Assembly (NCBI GenBank): GCA_947459215.1
Contig: CANHCQ010000014.1
Span: 16,781 to 80,780, forward strand
DNA: 64,000 nucleotides
Direction of reading: 5' to 3'
Source: Phycisphaerales bacterium
GTDB lineage: Bacteria > Planctomycetota > Phycisphaerae > Phycisphaerales > UBA1924
In this document: one piece after another, positions 39,975-50,394 of the stretch
How the letters are laid out: every line of letters starts with the position of its first letter
How positions within the stretch are numbered: the stretch's first letter is position 1
Notes under the pieces: model-generated
Databases searched by the model: none
The model's input: only the letters and a program-made list of their open reading frames with translations
Told to the model about the DNA's origin: nothing
Made by a program: the position numbers and the translations under genes

Positions 39975-42962
39975 ATGGCTTCTATTACCTACGACGGTCG
40001 CAGCCTCCTGATCGACGGCAAGCGCATCTGGCTGGTTTCCGGCTCGATCCAATACACCCGCGTTCCCCGCGAGTACTGGGCCGACCGCATCCACGCCGCC
40101 AAGCTCGCCGGCCTGAACTGCGTCGATACCAGCGTGGTCTGGGCGCGGCACGAGTCGCGTCCCGGGCACTTTGACTTCAAGGGCGACAACGACCTGAAGC
40201 ACTTCATCGACCTGGTCGGCAAGGCGGGCATGTACGCCTCGCTGCGGATCGGGCCGCACGTGGGTGCCGGGTTTGACATGGGCGGGATGCCGGCGTGGCT
40301 GGTGGCCAACAAGAGCGCCGAGGCGAAAGCCGCGGAAGCCAAGGTGGCCGAGGGCAAGCTGCCCGTGAAGCCCGACGGCGACGACAACGCGGAGACGCGT
40401 GCGATCAAGGCGAAGGTGATGCGTCTGCGCGCTCCCAGCCAGCCGTTCCTCGAGGCCGCGTCGCGCTTCATCAATGCGGTGTCGGCGCAGGTGCGTGGGT
40501 TGCAGGTGACGGCGACCGCCAAGGGCGGGCCGTTGGTGCTGATCCACAACGAGGCCAACTGGACCTGCGGCGATCAGACCGTCGCCGACGCATACCTGGG
40601 CGAGGTGCTGCGCTACATCCGCGAGTCGGGCTTCGACGTGCCGATCGTCAACAGCAACAACCTTTGGGCGGGTGTCGAGGGCGAGATCGACGGCTGGTCG
40701 GGCAGCGACGAGATGCTGAGCGCGATGCGCCAGTTCGCGATGGTGCGCTCGCTGCAGCCGCGGTTCGTGGTGGACTTTGAGACCGCCAAGCCCGACGCGT
40801 GGGGTGTCGACCAGCCGTCGCCGACGCCGGCGTGGCTCTTGCAGCGTCAGATCGCCGAGGTGCTGGCGGGCGCTGGTCAGTACAACCTGTCGCCCTTCCA
40901 CGCGGGCACGCAGTTCGGCACCAGCGCCGGACGCCTGGACAACGCGCCGGATCACTTCGGCGCGACCGCGGTCGCGAGCCACGCGCCGCTGACCGAGACC
41001 GGCTCGCCCAACGAGTCGTTCTCGTTCCTCAAGCGCCTCAACACCTTCGCCACCCGCTTCGCCCGCGTGCTGAGCGGGTTCGATCCGACCTTCCATCCGG
41101 TGATGGTCGCGCCTCGCCTGGCCCTCACGCACACCAAGAAGGGCAAGCACGATCCGCACGAGCCGCCGGCGACGGTGGTGCACGCCTCGGGCAGCCAGGG
41201 CGGCGTGGCGTTCGTCTTCACCCCCGGCCCGGCCGACAAGGGCGAGGTCCGCACCGTCGAGCTCATGATGCACGACGGCACGGTGCTGCCGGTGCACATG
41301 ACCAACCAGTCGGTCGCGTGGTGTCTCATCAACGCCAGCGTGGGCGGGCGTGCCAATGTTGATTACTGCACGCTGTGCGCCCTGGGCGCTGTCGGCCGCA
41401 CACTCGTCATCTTCGGGCCCGCCGGCCTGCACGGCACGATCTCGATCAACGGCTCGCCGCTGGAGCTCCGCGTGCCCGACGCCAAGGAGCGTCGCCCCGA
41501 GGTGATCGAGCACGAGAACATGTTTGTGGTGGTGCTCAGCGAGGAACTGGCGGACGCGACCTACTTCGCCGACGACGCGGTGTACGTGAACGCCGCGGGC
41601 CTGACGACCGACGGTCGTCCGCTGCCGATCCCGGGTGAGAAGCAGATCACCCGCGTCGATGGGGAGGGCGATGTCCGCACCGTCGACGTCGCAAAGCTCT
41701 CGACCAACAAGAAGCCGGAGAAGGCTCCGGAGAAGATCGCGCTGGCCAACTGGGCGTGCGCGCCGCTGAATGAATACGTCAGCGGCGAGAGCGCGCGGTA
41801 CGCCGCCATCGATGGCCCTGCCGACCTGGCGACGCTGGGGACCAGCACCAGCTACGGCTGGTACCGGATCCAGATGAAGCCGAGCAAGTCCGAGCGTGTC
41901 GTCATCGCGGCGCCGGGTTCGGCGGATCGGCTGCACTTCTTCGACCGCGGGCGCGAGGTCGGGCTTCTGGGCGTCGGCCCCGGCTCGCACTCCACCGTCG
42001 GGCTTTCGCTGCACAAGCCCGAGCAGACGCTCGTCGTCCTCGGTGAGGCCTTGGGTCGCTACAGCGACGGTCGCCACATGGGCGAGACCAAGGGTCTGGT
42101 GTCGCACCTGCTTGAAGTCTCGCCGATCAAGACCGCGGCACCCAAGGCCGAACTGGGCGCCCCGATCGACATCCTGCGCTACATCAACCCTGTCTTCGGC
42201 GTGCGCCAGTCCGACGCCACCCTGCCCGAGCGCATCACCTGGCACCTGGGCAAGCGCTCCGGCGACATCGTGATGGTGAACAAGGGCGTGAGTTTCGGCG
42301 CGCTGCTGGTTGTCAACGACAAGCCGATCGGCGTCATCGACGTCTCCGGCCCGTCGACGATTCTCATCGATCACGAGAAGCTCGGCCGCGGCAACGTCAC
42401 CATCCAGCTCGCGCTCTTCCCGCTCGATGGTGAAGAGGAAAGCGTCGCCGCGGGATTGATCGACTCCGCCGCCCACGCGATCGAGTTCCACACGGTGGAC
42501 TCGGTCGTGACGGAGAAGTCGCAGTGGTCGTTCGCGAAGTTCGATGTCCCGACCGCTGCCGCGTTCAAGGCCGGGGCCAAGCACGAGGAAGGCCCGTGCT
42601 GGTGGAAGACGACGTTCACGACGCCGGTCACGGGCGTGCCGATGTTCCTTGAGCTCGACGGCCTGACCAAGGGGCAGCTCTATCTCAACGGCAAGCACCT
42701 GGGCCGCTACTTCATGGCGACCAAGCCTGGCAAGGATGTCGGCCCGCAGCGTCGCTACTGGGTCCCGGGGTCGTGGCTGAAGCACGAGGGGCTGAAGCAC
42801 GAGGGCGCCCACAAGGCCGACAAGAAGGGCGAGGCCAAGCAGCCGCCGCAGAACGAACTGATGATCTTCGACGAGCACGGCGCCAAGCCGACGCGGGTGA
42901 AACTCGTCTTCGACGACACCGTGATGCCCATCACCACCGGCGTCACGCCGGAGGGTGTGTGA
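39975..42962 (+). CDS. Divergent GH35 beta-galactosidase-like protein
   Basis: 995 residues. The N-terminal (beta/alpha)8 domain (about 1-340) begins 'GKRIWLVSGSIQYTRVPREY', the GH35 opening. The acid/base Glu is likely E193 ('LVLIHNEANW') and the nucleophile E269 ('VVDFETAKPDAWG'); 'SPFHAGTQFG' matches the usual 'HGGTNFG'. A Lys/Ala/Glu-rich insertion (about 114-145) is unusual. C-terminal beta domains carry 'YLNGKHLGRYF'. There is no signal peptide, so it seems cytoplasmic, unlike typical secreted GH35 enzymes. Beta-galactosidase or a related glycosidase activity is inferred. The next gene starts 2 bases after the stop, so the two are probably translationally coupled. Confidence 0.85.
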   Translation: MASITYDGRSLLIDGKRIWLVSGSIQYTRVPREYWADRIHAAKLAGLNCVDTSVVWARHESRPGHFDFKGDNDLKHFIDLVGKAGMYASLRIGPHVGAGFDMGGMPAWLVANKSAEAKAAEAKVAEGKLPVKPDGDDNAETRAIKAKVMRLRAPSQPFLEAASRFINAVSAQVRGLQVTATAKGGPLVLIHNEANWTCGDQTVADAYLGEVLRYIRESGFDVPIVNSNNLWAGVEGEIDGWSGSDEMLSAMRQFAMVRSLQPRFVVDFETAKPDAWGVDQPSPTPAWLLQRQIAEVLAGAGQYNLSPFHAGTQFGTSAGRLDNAPDHFGATAVASHAPLTETGSPNESFSFLKRLNTFATRFARVLSGFDPTFHPVMVAPRLALTHTKKGKHDPHEPPATVVHASGSQGGVAFVFTPGPADKGEVRTVELMMHDGTVLPVHMTNQSVAWCLINASVGGRANVDYCTLCALGAVGRTLVIFGPAGLHGTISINGSPLELRVPDAKERRPEVIEHENMFVVVLSEELADATYFADDAVYVNAAGLTTDGRPLPIPGEKQITRVDGEGDVRTVDVAKLSTNKKPEKAPEKIALANWACAPLNEYVSGESARYAAIDGPADLATLGTSTSYGWYRIQMKPSKSERVVIAAPGSADRLHFFDRGREVGLLGVGPGSHSTVGLSLHKPEQTLVVLGEALGRYSDGRHMGETKGLVSHLLEVSPIKTAAPKAELGAPIDILRYINPVFGVRQSDATLPERITWHLGKRSGDIVMVNKGVSFGALLVVNDKPIGVIDVSGPSTILIDHEKLGRGNVTIQLALFPLDGEEESVAAGLIDSAAHAIEFHTVDSVVTEKSQWSFAKFDVPTAAAFKAGAKHEEGPCWWKTTFTTPVTGVPMFLELDGLTKGQLYLNGKHLGRYFMATKPGKDVGPQRRYWVPGSWLKHEGLKHEGAHKADKKGEAKQPPQNELMIFDEHGAKPTRVKLVFDDTVMPITTGVTPEGV

Positions 42963-42964
42963 GC

Positions 42965-43588
42965 ATGGCCGGCAAGCCCGTCCGCGTGAAGAAGCTCGCA
43001 AGCCTGACCAAGGCTGATTTCTTCCCCGCGTGGCAGGCGGCGGCGTCGTTCGCGGCCCGCAAGCACCATGGGCAGCTCCGCAAGGACGGACGCACGCCGT
43101 ACTACGCCCATGTGGTCCGCGTGGCATTCACCACCAGCGCGCTCTTCGGGTGCAGCGATCCCGCCGCGATCGCCGCGGCGCTGACGCACGACCTGATCGA
43201 GGACACGACAACCGACTACGAGGACCTCGAGGAGCGCTTCGGGTCGGAGGTCGCGGACATGGTCGTGGCCCTGACCAAGAACATGGCCCTGCCCGAGGCC
43301 GCGCGTGAGCGTGACTACGAGCAGCGGCTGGCCAAAGCCGACTGGCGGGTGCGCCTCGTCAAGCTCGCCGACGCGTACGACAATGTCGTGGACAGCGACA
43401 ACGACCCGAAGCAGGAGGACAACCTCCCGCGCCGGCTGGGCGCATGCGTCCGCGCGGTGCGTCTTGCCGAGCGTGACGCCAAGGACCATCCGGAGACCCG
43501 GCGCGCGATCGACCTGGTGACGGCGCTGGTGAAGCGTTACGAGAAGAAGGCCGGATCGAAATGGGATCCGCGTCGGGCTGAAGGTTGA
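42965..43588 (+). CDS. HD-domain protein, small (p)ppGpp hydrolase-like (MESH1/SpoT-HD)
   Basis: 207 residues from ATG 42965. HD residues: H49 in 'PYYAHVVRVA', H75-D76 in 'ALTHDLIEDTT' (E79-D80 next), and D136 in 'VKLADAYDN'. This is the pattern of the SpoT/MESH1 hydrolase domain; no synthetase, TGS or ACT domain is present. The likely reaction is removal of pyrophosphate from (p)ppGpp or a related nucleotide (NADPH for MESH1). Its close link with a GH35 gene is unusual. Ends 36 bases before a convergent gene. Confidence 0.82.
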   Translation: MAGKPVRVKKLASLTKADFFPAWQAAASFAARKHHGQLRKDGRTPYYAHVVRVAFTTSALFGCSDPAAIAAALTHDLIEDTTTDYEDLEERFGSEVADMVVALTKNMALPEAARERDYEQRLAKADWRVRLVKLADAYDNVVDSDNDPKQEDNLPRRLGACVRAVRLAERDAKDHPETRRAIDLVTALVKRYEKKAGSKWDPRRAEG

Positions 43589-43624
43589 CCGTGTGTTCGC
43601 GGCGCGGAGCTCGGGGCGCCTCCG

Positions 43625-44401
43625 CTAAGGATGTATGCGTGTACTGATCACCAGCCGCAGCGCGCCGATGAACGTCGGCATGGTGCGGTACTGGCCGTAC
43701 TTCGTATCCCAGACTCCGCTCTGGAGATCCGCCGCGAGTTCGCGTTGCACGCGCTCACGCACGTCTTGGGCAACAAACGCCCACGAAGACTGCGACCGGA
43801 TGACCGCGGGGTCAAGGAATCGCTCCGGCCGCGCGTAGTACGCCTCGCTGAAGCCGTCGGTGCAGTCGATCGGCACCGCAACGGGGCGCACCTCGACGCG
43901 GCGGCCGCCGACGCTGAGAGCGTCGCACAGGACGTGCATGGGCGGATCGCGGCGTGCCTCGACCGCTGCCAGTTCCGGGCAGTAATCACCGAGCCAGAAC
44001 GTCTTGGCGGCCGCGGGCTCAAAGACCATGAGCACGATCGTGCCGCGCGTGACGCGGAGGAGCTCCCGCAGCCCGCGATGCAGGTCCTGCCACTGGTGCA
44101 CCGTGATGATCCCCATGCTCGCGTCGACGCTCTGATCGGCGAGCGGAAGTTCCTCGGCGCGGGCGTCGATCGCTTTGGACAAATGGCTGGGACGCTGCGC
44201 CCGCATCGCCTCCGACGGCTCGATCGCGATCACCTCGCGATCCAGAGGCTCGTACGAACCGGCGCCAGCGCCGATGTTGAGGATCGTTCTGGCGTCGCCC
44301 AACGCAGCGTGGATCATCGCCGCGATGCGAGGATCGGGCTGCCGCAGATTCGTGTAGCCGACTCCGATCACCGAGTAATCGACATCACCCGCAGACGTCA
44401 T
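43625..44401 (-). CDS. SAM-dependent methyltransferase, class I
   Basis: 258 residues from ATG 44401. SAM motif I 'ILNIGAGAGSYEP' (about 40-52), then 'VIAIEPSEAM' and 'ELPLADQSVDASMGIITVHQ', the order typical of UbiE/Methyltransf_11 enzymes. The C-terminal half is variable. Substrate not predictable; a small molecule is likely. It lies 31 bases after the tautomerase gene on the same strand and probably shares its transcript. Confidence 0.85.
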   Translation of the reverse strand: MTSAGDVDYSVIGVGYTNLRQPDPRIAAMIHAALGDARTILNIGAGAGSYEPLDREVIAIEPSEAMRAQRPSHLSKAIDARAEELPLADQSVDASMGIITVHQWQDLHRGLRELLRVTRGTIVLMVFEPAAAKTFWLGDYCPELAAVEARRDPPMHVLCDALSVGGRRVEVRPVAVPIDCTDGFSEAYYARPERFLDPAVIRSQSSWAFVAQDVRERVQRELAADLQSGVWDTKYGQYRTMPTFIGALRLVISTRIHP

Positions 44402-44432
44402 CGCCGAGCATACGCCAAGGACCTGTCGGCGG

Positions 44433-44636
44433 TCACGTCTTTTGTTTGCGGTACTCGGTGGTGAGCATCCCCGCAAAGCCCCAGTTGTCGGTCTCGACCT
44501 CGTCGATGACGATGTGGGTGTGCTCGGGCTTTTTGTTGAGCACGCGCACCAGCGTGTCGGTGATCTCGCGCACGATCTGGGTCTTCTGCTCGCGGGTGAC
44601 GCCGTCCTTGGTGACCTTGATGTTGACGTATGGCAT
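44433..44636 (-). CDS. 4-oxalocrotonate tautomerase family protein
   Basis: 67 residues, normal size. After Met removal the N-terminus is Pro ('PYVNIKVTKDGV'), the catalytic base of the family. 'KTQIVREITDTLVRVLNKKP' and 'THIVIDEVETDNWGFAG' match 4-OT/DmpI-type proteins, which are hexamers catalysing keto-enol tautomerisation. The true substrate is unknown. It precedes a methyltransferase gene, perhaps in one operon. The start gives the catalytic Pro directly and is certain. Confidence 0.92.
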   Translation of the reverse strand: MPYVNIKVTKDGVTREQKTQIVREITDTLVRVLNKKPEHTHIVIDEVETDNWGFAGMLTTEYRKQKT

Positions 44637-44829
44637 GTGTGACTCCGGTCCGGGGTGTACGCGGGTGCATACTCGGGCGTTCGCCCGGAGATGCGATTGG
44701 GTTTATTCCGTCTATCCCACGCGGTGACGCCGGTCTCGCCCTCTCGGACGGCCTGCGTGCCACACGCCGTCCCAGTTGTATTCGACCTTTGACGATGATT
44801 CGTCTGGTCCCCGCTGGAGGAGAAGTCCA

Positions 44830-46611
<1,782 letters not shown>

Positions 46612-46620
46612 GGAATGCCC

Positions 46621-46646
46621 GAGCCGCGGGCGAAGGCCCGCGGCTC
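46621..46646 (+). terminator. Hairpin after the GH56-like gene (possible terminator)
   Basis: A perfect 11-bp stem (46621-46631 with 46636-46646) with a GAAG loop, 10 bases after the stop at 46611. No T run follows, so it may end transcription only weakly or act as an RNA stabiliser. Confidence 0.5.
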
Positions 46647-46674
46647 TGCGTCGGAGTCGATACGCTCGCACCAG

Positions 46675-47811
46675 ATGCGCATCCTGCACGTGACATACTC
46701 GCTCGCCGCCGATCAGGGCGGGCCCACCATGGTCACCACCCGAGTCGCCGCCGCACAGGCCGGGCTCGGGCACGATGTCACCATCCTCACCCGCCAGAGC
46801 GCGACCAAGGAAACGCCCCTGCCCGAGATCGCCGGGGCGGACAAGGTGCGGATCGAGCGCATCCCGGCGCAGGGCACGCTCGCCAAGATCCGCGGCACGG
46901 ACTGCCGCGAGATGCTCCGGTCGCTCGTCGCTGCGCATGACGTCGTGCACGTCCACAACATCTGGGACCCGATTCTGATCCATGCGGTCAACGAGTCGCG
47001 GCGGCAGAAGAAGCCGACGGTGCTGTCGCCGCACGGGATTCTGACGCGGTGGGCGCTGAGCGAGAAGGCGTTCAAGAAGTCGATCGCGATGAACCTCGCG
47101 TACGGCCGCGCGATCCATCGGTTTGACCGCGTGCACGCGCTCTCGCGGTTTGAAGAGGAAGAGATGCGGGTCTTCGGCTGGACCAAGCCGATCGGGATCG
47201 TGCCCAACGGCGTGTTCCTGTCGGAGATCGATCCGCTGCCAGCGCCCGGCGCGTTCCGTGCGAAGCATCCGGAGCTCGGGAACGACCCGTTCATCCTGTT
47301 CCTGTCGCGCCTGCACCCGATTAAGGGCTTGCCGATTCTCGTCGACGCGTTTCAGAAGGTGCTCGCCCGCGTGCCGAGCGCGCGGCTCGTCATCACCGGC
47401 CCCGACTTCGGCATGCAGAAGCCGATCGAGGAACAGATCGCGAGGCTGGGGATCGCGGACCGCGTGCACCTGACCGGCCCGATCTTCAGCAAGGACAAGT
47501 ACGCCGCGATGGTGGATTCGTCGTGCTTCTGCCTGCCCAGCGGGCACGAGGCGTTCAGCGTCGCGATCGCCGAGGCGATGGCGGCACGCTCGCCGGTGGT
47601 GATCAGCGAGGAGTGCCACTTCCCCGAGGCTCAGGACGCGGGCGCGGGGTTCGTCGTGCAGCGAACGGTCGACGGCGTGGCCGATGGTCTTCTGAAGATC
47701 ATGGGCGACCCGGCGAAAGGGCGCGCGATGGGCGAGGCGGGACGCCGACTCATCGAAGAGAAGTTCACGTGGGAAGCCGTGGCCCGCGCGCTGATCAAAA
47801 TGTACCAGTAG
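46675..47811 (+). CDS. Glycosyltransferase family 4
   Basis: 378 residues from ATG 46675. N-terminal Rossmann half: 'ILHVTYSLAADQGGPTMV' and 'HNIWDP'. C-terminal half: 'IGIVPNGVFLSEID', 'FILFLSRLHPIKGLPILVDA', 'ARLVITGPDFG', and the donor-binding 'PSGHEAFSVAIAEAMAARSP' with the E-x7-E motif. It is a retaining GT-B enzyme, probably adding a hexose to a surface polysaccharide. The stop codon TAG at 47809 and the last Gln codon lie in a family A palindrome that starts at the gene end. The frame is open 60 bases upstream, without protein character. Confidence 0.9.
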   Translation: MRILHVTYSLAADQGGPTMVTTRVAAAQAGLGHDVTILTRQSATKETPLPEIAGADKVRIERIPAQGTLAKIRGTDCREMLRSLVAAHDVVHVHNIWDPILIHAVNESRRQKKPTVLSPHGILTRWALSEKAFKKSIAMNLAYGRAIHRFDRVHALSRFEEEEMRVFGWTKPIGIVPNGVFLSEIDPLPAPGAFRAKHPELGNDPFILFLSRLHPIKGLPILVDAFQKVLARVPSARLVITGPDFGMQKPIEEQIARLGIADRVHLTGPIFSKDKYAAMVDSSCFCLPSGHEAFSVAIAEAMAARSPVVISEECHFPEAQDAGAGFVVQRTVDGVADGLLKIMGDPAKGRAMGEAGRRLIEEKFTWEAVARALIKMYQ

Positions 47812-47944
47812 GACCGGCTTCCAGCCGGTCAGGCAATCACCAGTAGGACCGGCCTCCGGCCGGTCTGCCTTGGCGTGCGTTCAACGAAGAGGCTTGTGTT
47901 GCAGTCCACCCGTCCGCCGACCGGCCGGAGGCCGGTCCCACTGG
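47805..47944. repeat. Three family A palindromes at a gene end
   Basis: Copies at 47805-47830 and 47841-47865 in the same direction, and 47919-47944 inverted. Each has CAGTAGGACCGGC or CAGTGGGACCGGC at its outer edge and a self-complementary core. The first supplies the TAG stop of the GT4 gene. Confidence 0.9.
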
Positions 47945-47954
47945 CGCGAATGCG

Positions 47955-48197
47955 TCAGAAGGCTCGCAGAACCATTCCCAAGACGAACACCGCCAGCAGC
48001 ACACCCGCGGTGATGAGCACCCACATCGGCACCTGCTTCACGGGATGCGTGCCCAGTGCATGGCCACACTTCCAACAGATCTCCACGTCGTCGTGCAGCG
48101 TCGTGCCGCAGGATTCGCAGCTCTGCGTGACACCCCCGAACTTCTCAAGGTCGGAGGCGATGGGGCCGTCGTCGTCGGGTGGTGGGCGGCGGGGCAT
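47955..48197 (-). CDS. Zinc-ribbon protein with C-terminal membrane segment
   Basis: 80 residues from ATG 48197 (another ATG at 48218 would add 7). A double C-x-x-C motif, 'CESCGTTLHDDVEICWKCG', makes a zinc ribbon, followed by a single membrane helix ('VPMWVLITAGVLLAVFVLGM'). An acidic start 'PPPDDDGPIASD'. Such tail-anchored ribbons are common in planctomycetes and have no known function. Confidence 0.75.
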   Translation of the reverse strand: MPRRPPPDDDGPIASDLEKFGGVTQSCESCGTTLHDDVEICWKCGHALGTHPVKQVPMWVLITAGVLLAVFVLGMVLRAF

Positions 48198-48421
48198 GCG
48201 ACGAAACCGTAGTGGCACAAGGCAACCCGGCTCGGCGGCGACTCAATCGCCCACACCCAAGCAAACCCCGGCCCTCGCCGCCGCGAGTCGCATTCTCCCG
48301 CCTTTGCCGCATCCCAGACGATGATGCACGCCGTATGTCGCTCCGCGGCGTGTGGTATTCTGAACGCTGGCGAGACCTTTCCAGTTGGCTCGTGGGGACG
48401 AGCACAAACGGAGCGCCTCCG

Positions 48422-50233
48422 ATGATCTTCCAGTCTCCTGTCACTCGTCCGATGCGTCGGCTGCTCGCAGTCGCCCTCCTCGCGTTCGCAGCCTGCCTGC
48501 CCGCGGCGCCCGCCGCGGCTCAGAGCTTCCGCTGGTACGACTGGTTCGCCAATCTGCCACGGGTGCGCACGACCGACTCGAACGCGATCGAGTTTCGCGG
48601 CGAGCTCATCGTCTTCCAGCCCGGTTACGGCTTCAAGGCGTGGAACGGATCATCGTGGCGCCAGCTCCCGATGGTCGCCGCCAACGCCGATGCGATGGCT
48701 GTCTACGCCAACCGTCTCTTTGTCGCCAGCGGCTCCAAGCTGATCAGCTTCGACGGCAGTTCGTGGGCCCATCACGGCACCGCGAGCGGCGTGATCAGGG
48801 CCTTGCACGCGTTCAACGGCGAACTGATCATCGGCGGCGTCTTTACCAGAATTGGCGGCGTTGCCGCCAATCGCATCGCCCGCTTCGATGGCAGGCGCTT
48901 CGCGCCGATCGGATCTGGATTCCGCGCCGGCTTTGTCGGCGCGCTCTGCGTCTACAACGGTGCGCTCTACGCGGCAGGCTCGTTCGGCTCGCCGCAGATG
49001 CCCCCGGGCGACCCCAGCCGCGTCGCGTTCTGGAACGGAGCATCGTGGCAGAGCGCGGGTGCCGGCCTCGGCAGCACCGTCGAAGCCCTCACCGTCTACA
49101 ACGGCAAGCTCATCGCCGGTGGCTGGTTCAGCCTCTCCGGATCCGGCGGCTCCGCCCGCGTGGCACAGTTCGATGGAGTGAGCTGGACACCCCTCTCCCC
49201 CACCTTCAACAAGAACATCTCCACCATCTTCACCCTCTCCGCGACCAGCGCCGGCCTCGTCGCCGGTGGCTACTTCCACAACACCGAGGGCTTTGTCGCC
49301 GCGATGTTCTTCAATGGCACCGACTGGGTCGCCATGGACGGTGGCCTCTCCAGCGCCAATGGCAACGCGTCGGTCTGGAACTCCACCACCTTCGGCGATC
49401 AGTTCGTGCTGCTCGGCGACTTTGAGTTCAGCGGCGCCGTGCCCGCCTATGGCATGGCGGTGTGGGGTCCGAGCCAGGCCGGCAACGGCCTGCGGTTCGA
49501 CGTCAACGTCGACGGCCGCGCCGACATCACGATCCGCAACCCCTCCACCGGCCAGACCCGCGCGTGGATCCTCGACTCCAGCCTGAATCCCACAAGCCGC
49601 GACATCATCGTCACCGGAGTCGATTGGGACCTCGTCGGCACCGCGGACTTCAACCGCGACGGCGAGGCCGACTACCTCTGGTCCCAGGCCTCGACGGGAC
49701 GCGTGCACATGAGCATGTTCATCCGCGGGAACTATCACGCGCCCCGCGAGATGCGCGGCGCCCCGCGGGCCAGCCTCGTCGTCGCCGGCGTCGCCGACAT
49801 GAACGGCGACTTCACCCCCGACATGATCTGGCGCGACACCTCCAACGGCGAGCAAGGCATCTGGCTGCTGACCCCCGCGGGCACGCCGCGCTACAGCCCG
49901 CTCCCCAACGTCCCGATCACCGAGGACTTTGTCCTCGTCTCCGACATCGACAGCAACGGCTCACAGGACATCGTCTATCGCACCAAGGCCTCCGGCGCGC
50001 TTTACGCGCGCCGCGTCGTCGGCAGCACCCTCGCCGCACCCGTCACGATCACCACCCCGGGCGCGGGCTGGAACCTCGCCGCCACCGCCGACTACAACAA
50101 CGACACCTACACCGATCGCCTGTGGGTCAAGACCGGAACCAATGAAGCCATCATCCAACTCATGGGCTCCGGCGGCGTCACCAGCACCAAGACACTGCCC
50201 AACATCCCGGCGGGCTTTGTCGTGAAGCGCTGA
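48422..50233 (+). CDS. Secreted beta-propeller / FG-GAP-like protein, no sorting tag
   Basis: 603 residues from ATG 48422 (48452 is an alternative that also gives a signal peptide). The signal ends 'AACLPAAPAAAQ' near 34. The N-terminal half has repeats of 'NGELIIGGVFTRIGGVAANR', 'YNGALYAAGSFGSP' and 'YNGKLIAGGWFSLSGSGG' (Kelch-like propeller). The C-terminal half has Asp-rich Ca-binding loops: 'DVNVDGRADITIRNPSTG', 'DFNRDGEADYLW', 'DMNGDFTPDMIWRD', 'DIDSNGSQDIVYR' (FG-GAP/VCBS type). No dockerin. A surface or secreted binding protein is inferred. A family A/B repeat follows the stop. Confidence 0.78.
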   Translation: MIFQSPVTRPMRRLLAVALLAFAACLPAAPAAAQSFRWYDWFANLPRVRTTDSNAIEFRGELIVFQPGYGFKAWNGSSWRQLPMVAANADAMAVYANRLFVASGSKLISFDGSSWAHHGTASGVIRALHAFNGELIIGGVFTRIGGVAANRIARFDGRRFAPIGSGFRAGFVGALCVYNGALYAAGSFGSPQMPPGDPSRVAFWNGASWQSAGAGLGSTVEALTVYNGKLIAGGWFSLSGSGGSARVAQFDGVSWTPLSPTFNKNISTIFTLSATSAGLVAGGYFHNTEGFVAAMFFNGTDWVAMDGGLSSANGNASVWNSTTFGDQFVLLGDFEFSGAVPAYGMAVWGPSQAGNGLRFDVNVDGRADITIRNPSTGQTRAWILDSSLNPTSRDIIVTGVDWDLVGTADFNRDGEADYLWSQASTGRVHMSMFIRGNYHAPREMRGAPRASLVVAGVADMNGDFTPDMIWRDTSNGEQGIWLLTPAGTPRYSPLPNVPITEDFVLVSDIDSNGSQDIVYRTKASGALYARRVVGSTLAAPVTITTPGAGWNLAATADYNNDTYTDRLWVKTGTNEAIIQLMGSGGVTSTKTLPNIPAGFVVKR

Positions 50234-50245
50234 CTGCCCACCACA

Positions 50246-50394
50246 GGAGTGGGACCAGCCTCCGGCCGGCGAAGACTCGCAGCGTGGCGTTGGTGCCATC
50301 AGTCCGCCGGCTTGGCGGCGCGACTGATGCGGTATGTGCTCGCCTGTTCCAGACGAACGAGCGAGGAAGACCGGCTGGAAGCCGGTCCTACTGG
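50246..50394. repeat. Composite palindromic repeat, third copy, ending inside lysS
   Basis: A degenerate family A copy (50246-50270), one family B hairpin unit (from 50292, with CATCAGTC and GACTGATG arms), and an inverted family A copy (50369-50394). The last one contains the lysS stop codon (TAG on the minus strand, 50388-50390). Order A-B-A(inverted). Confidence 0.85.

Noticed and set aside
39747..43127. Long minus-strand frame over the GH35 gene
   Set aside because: Arg/His-rich shadow without domains; the + strand protein has GH35 motifs.
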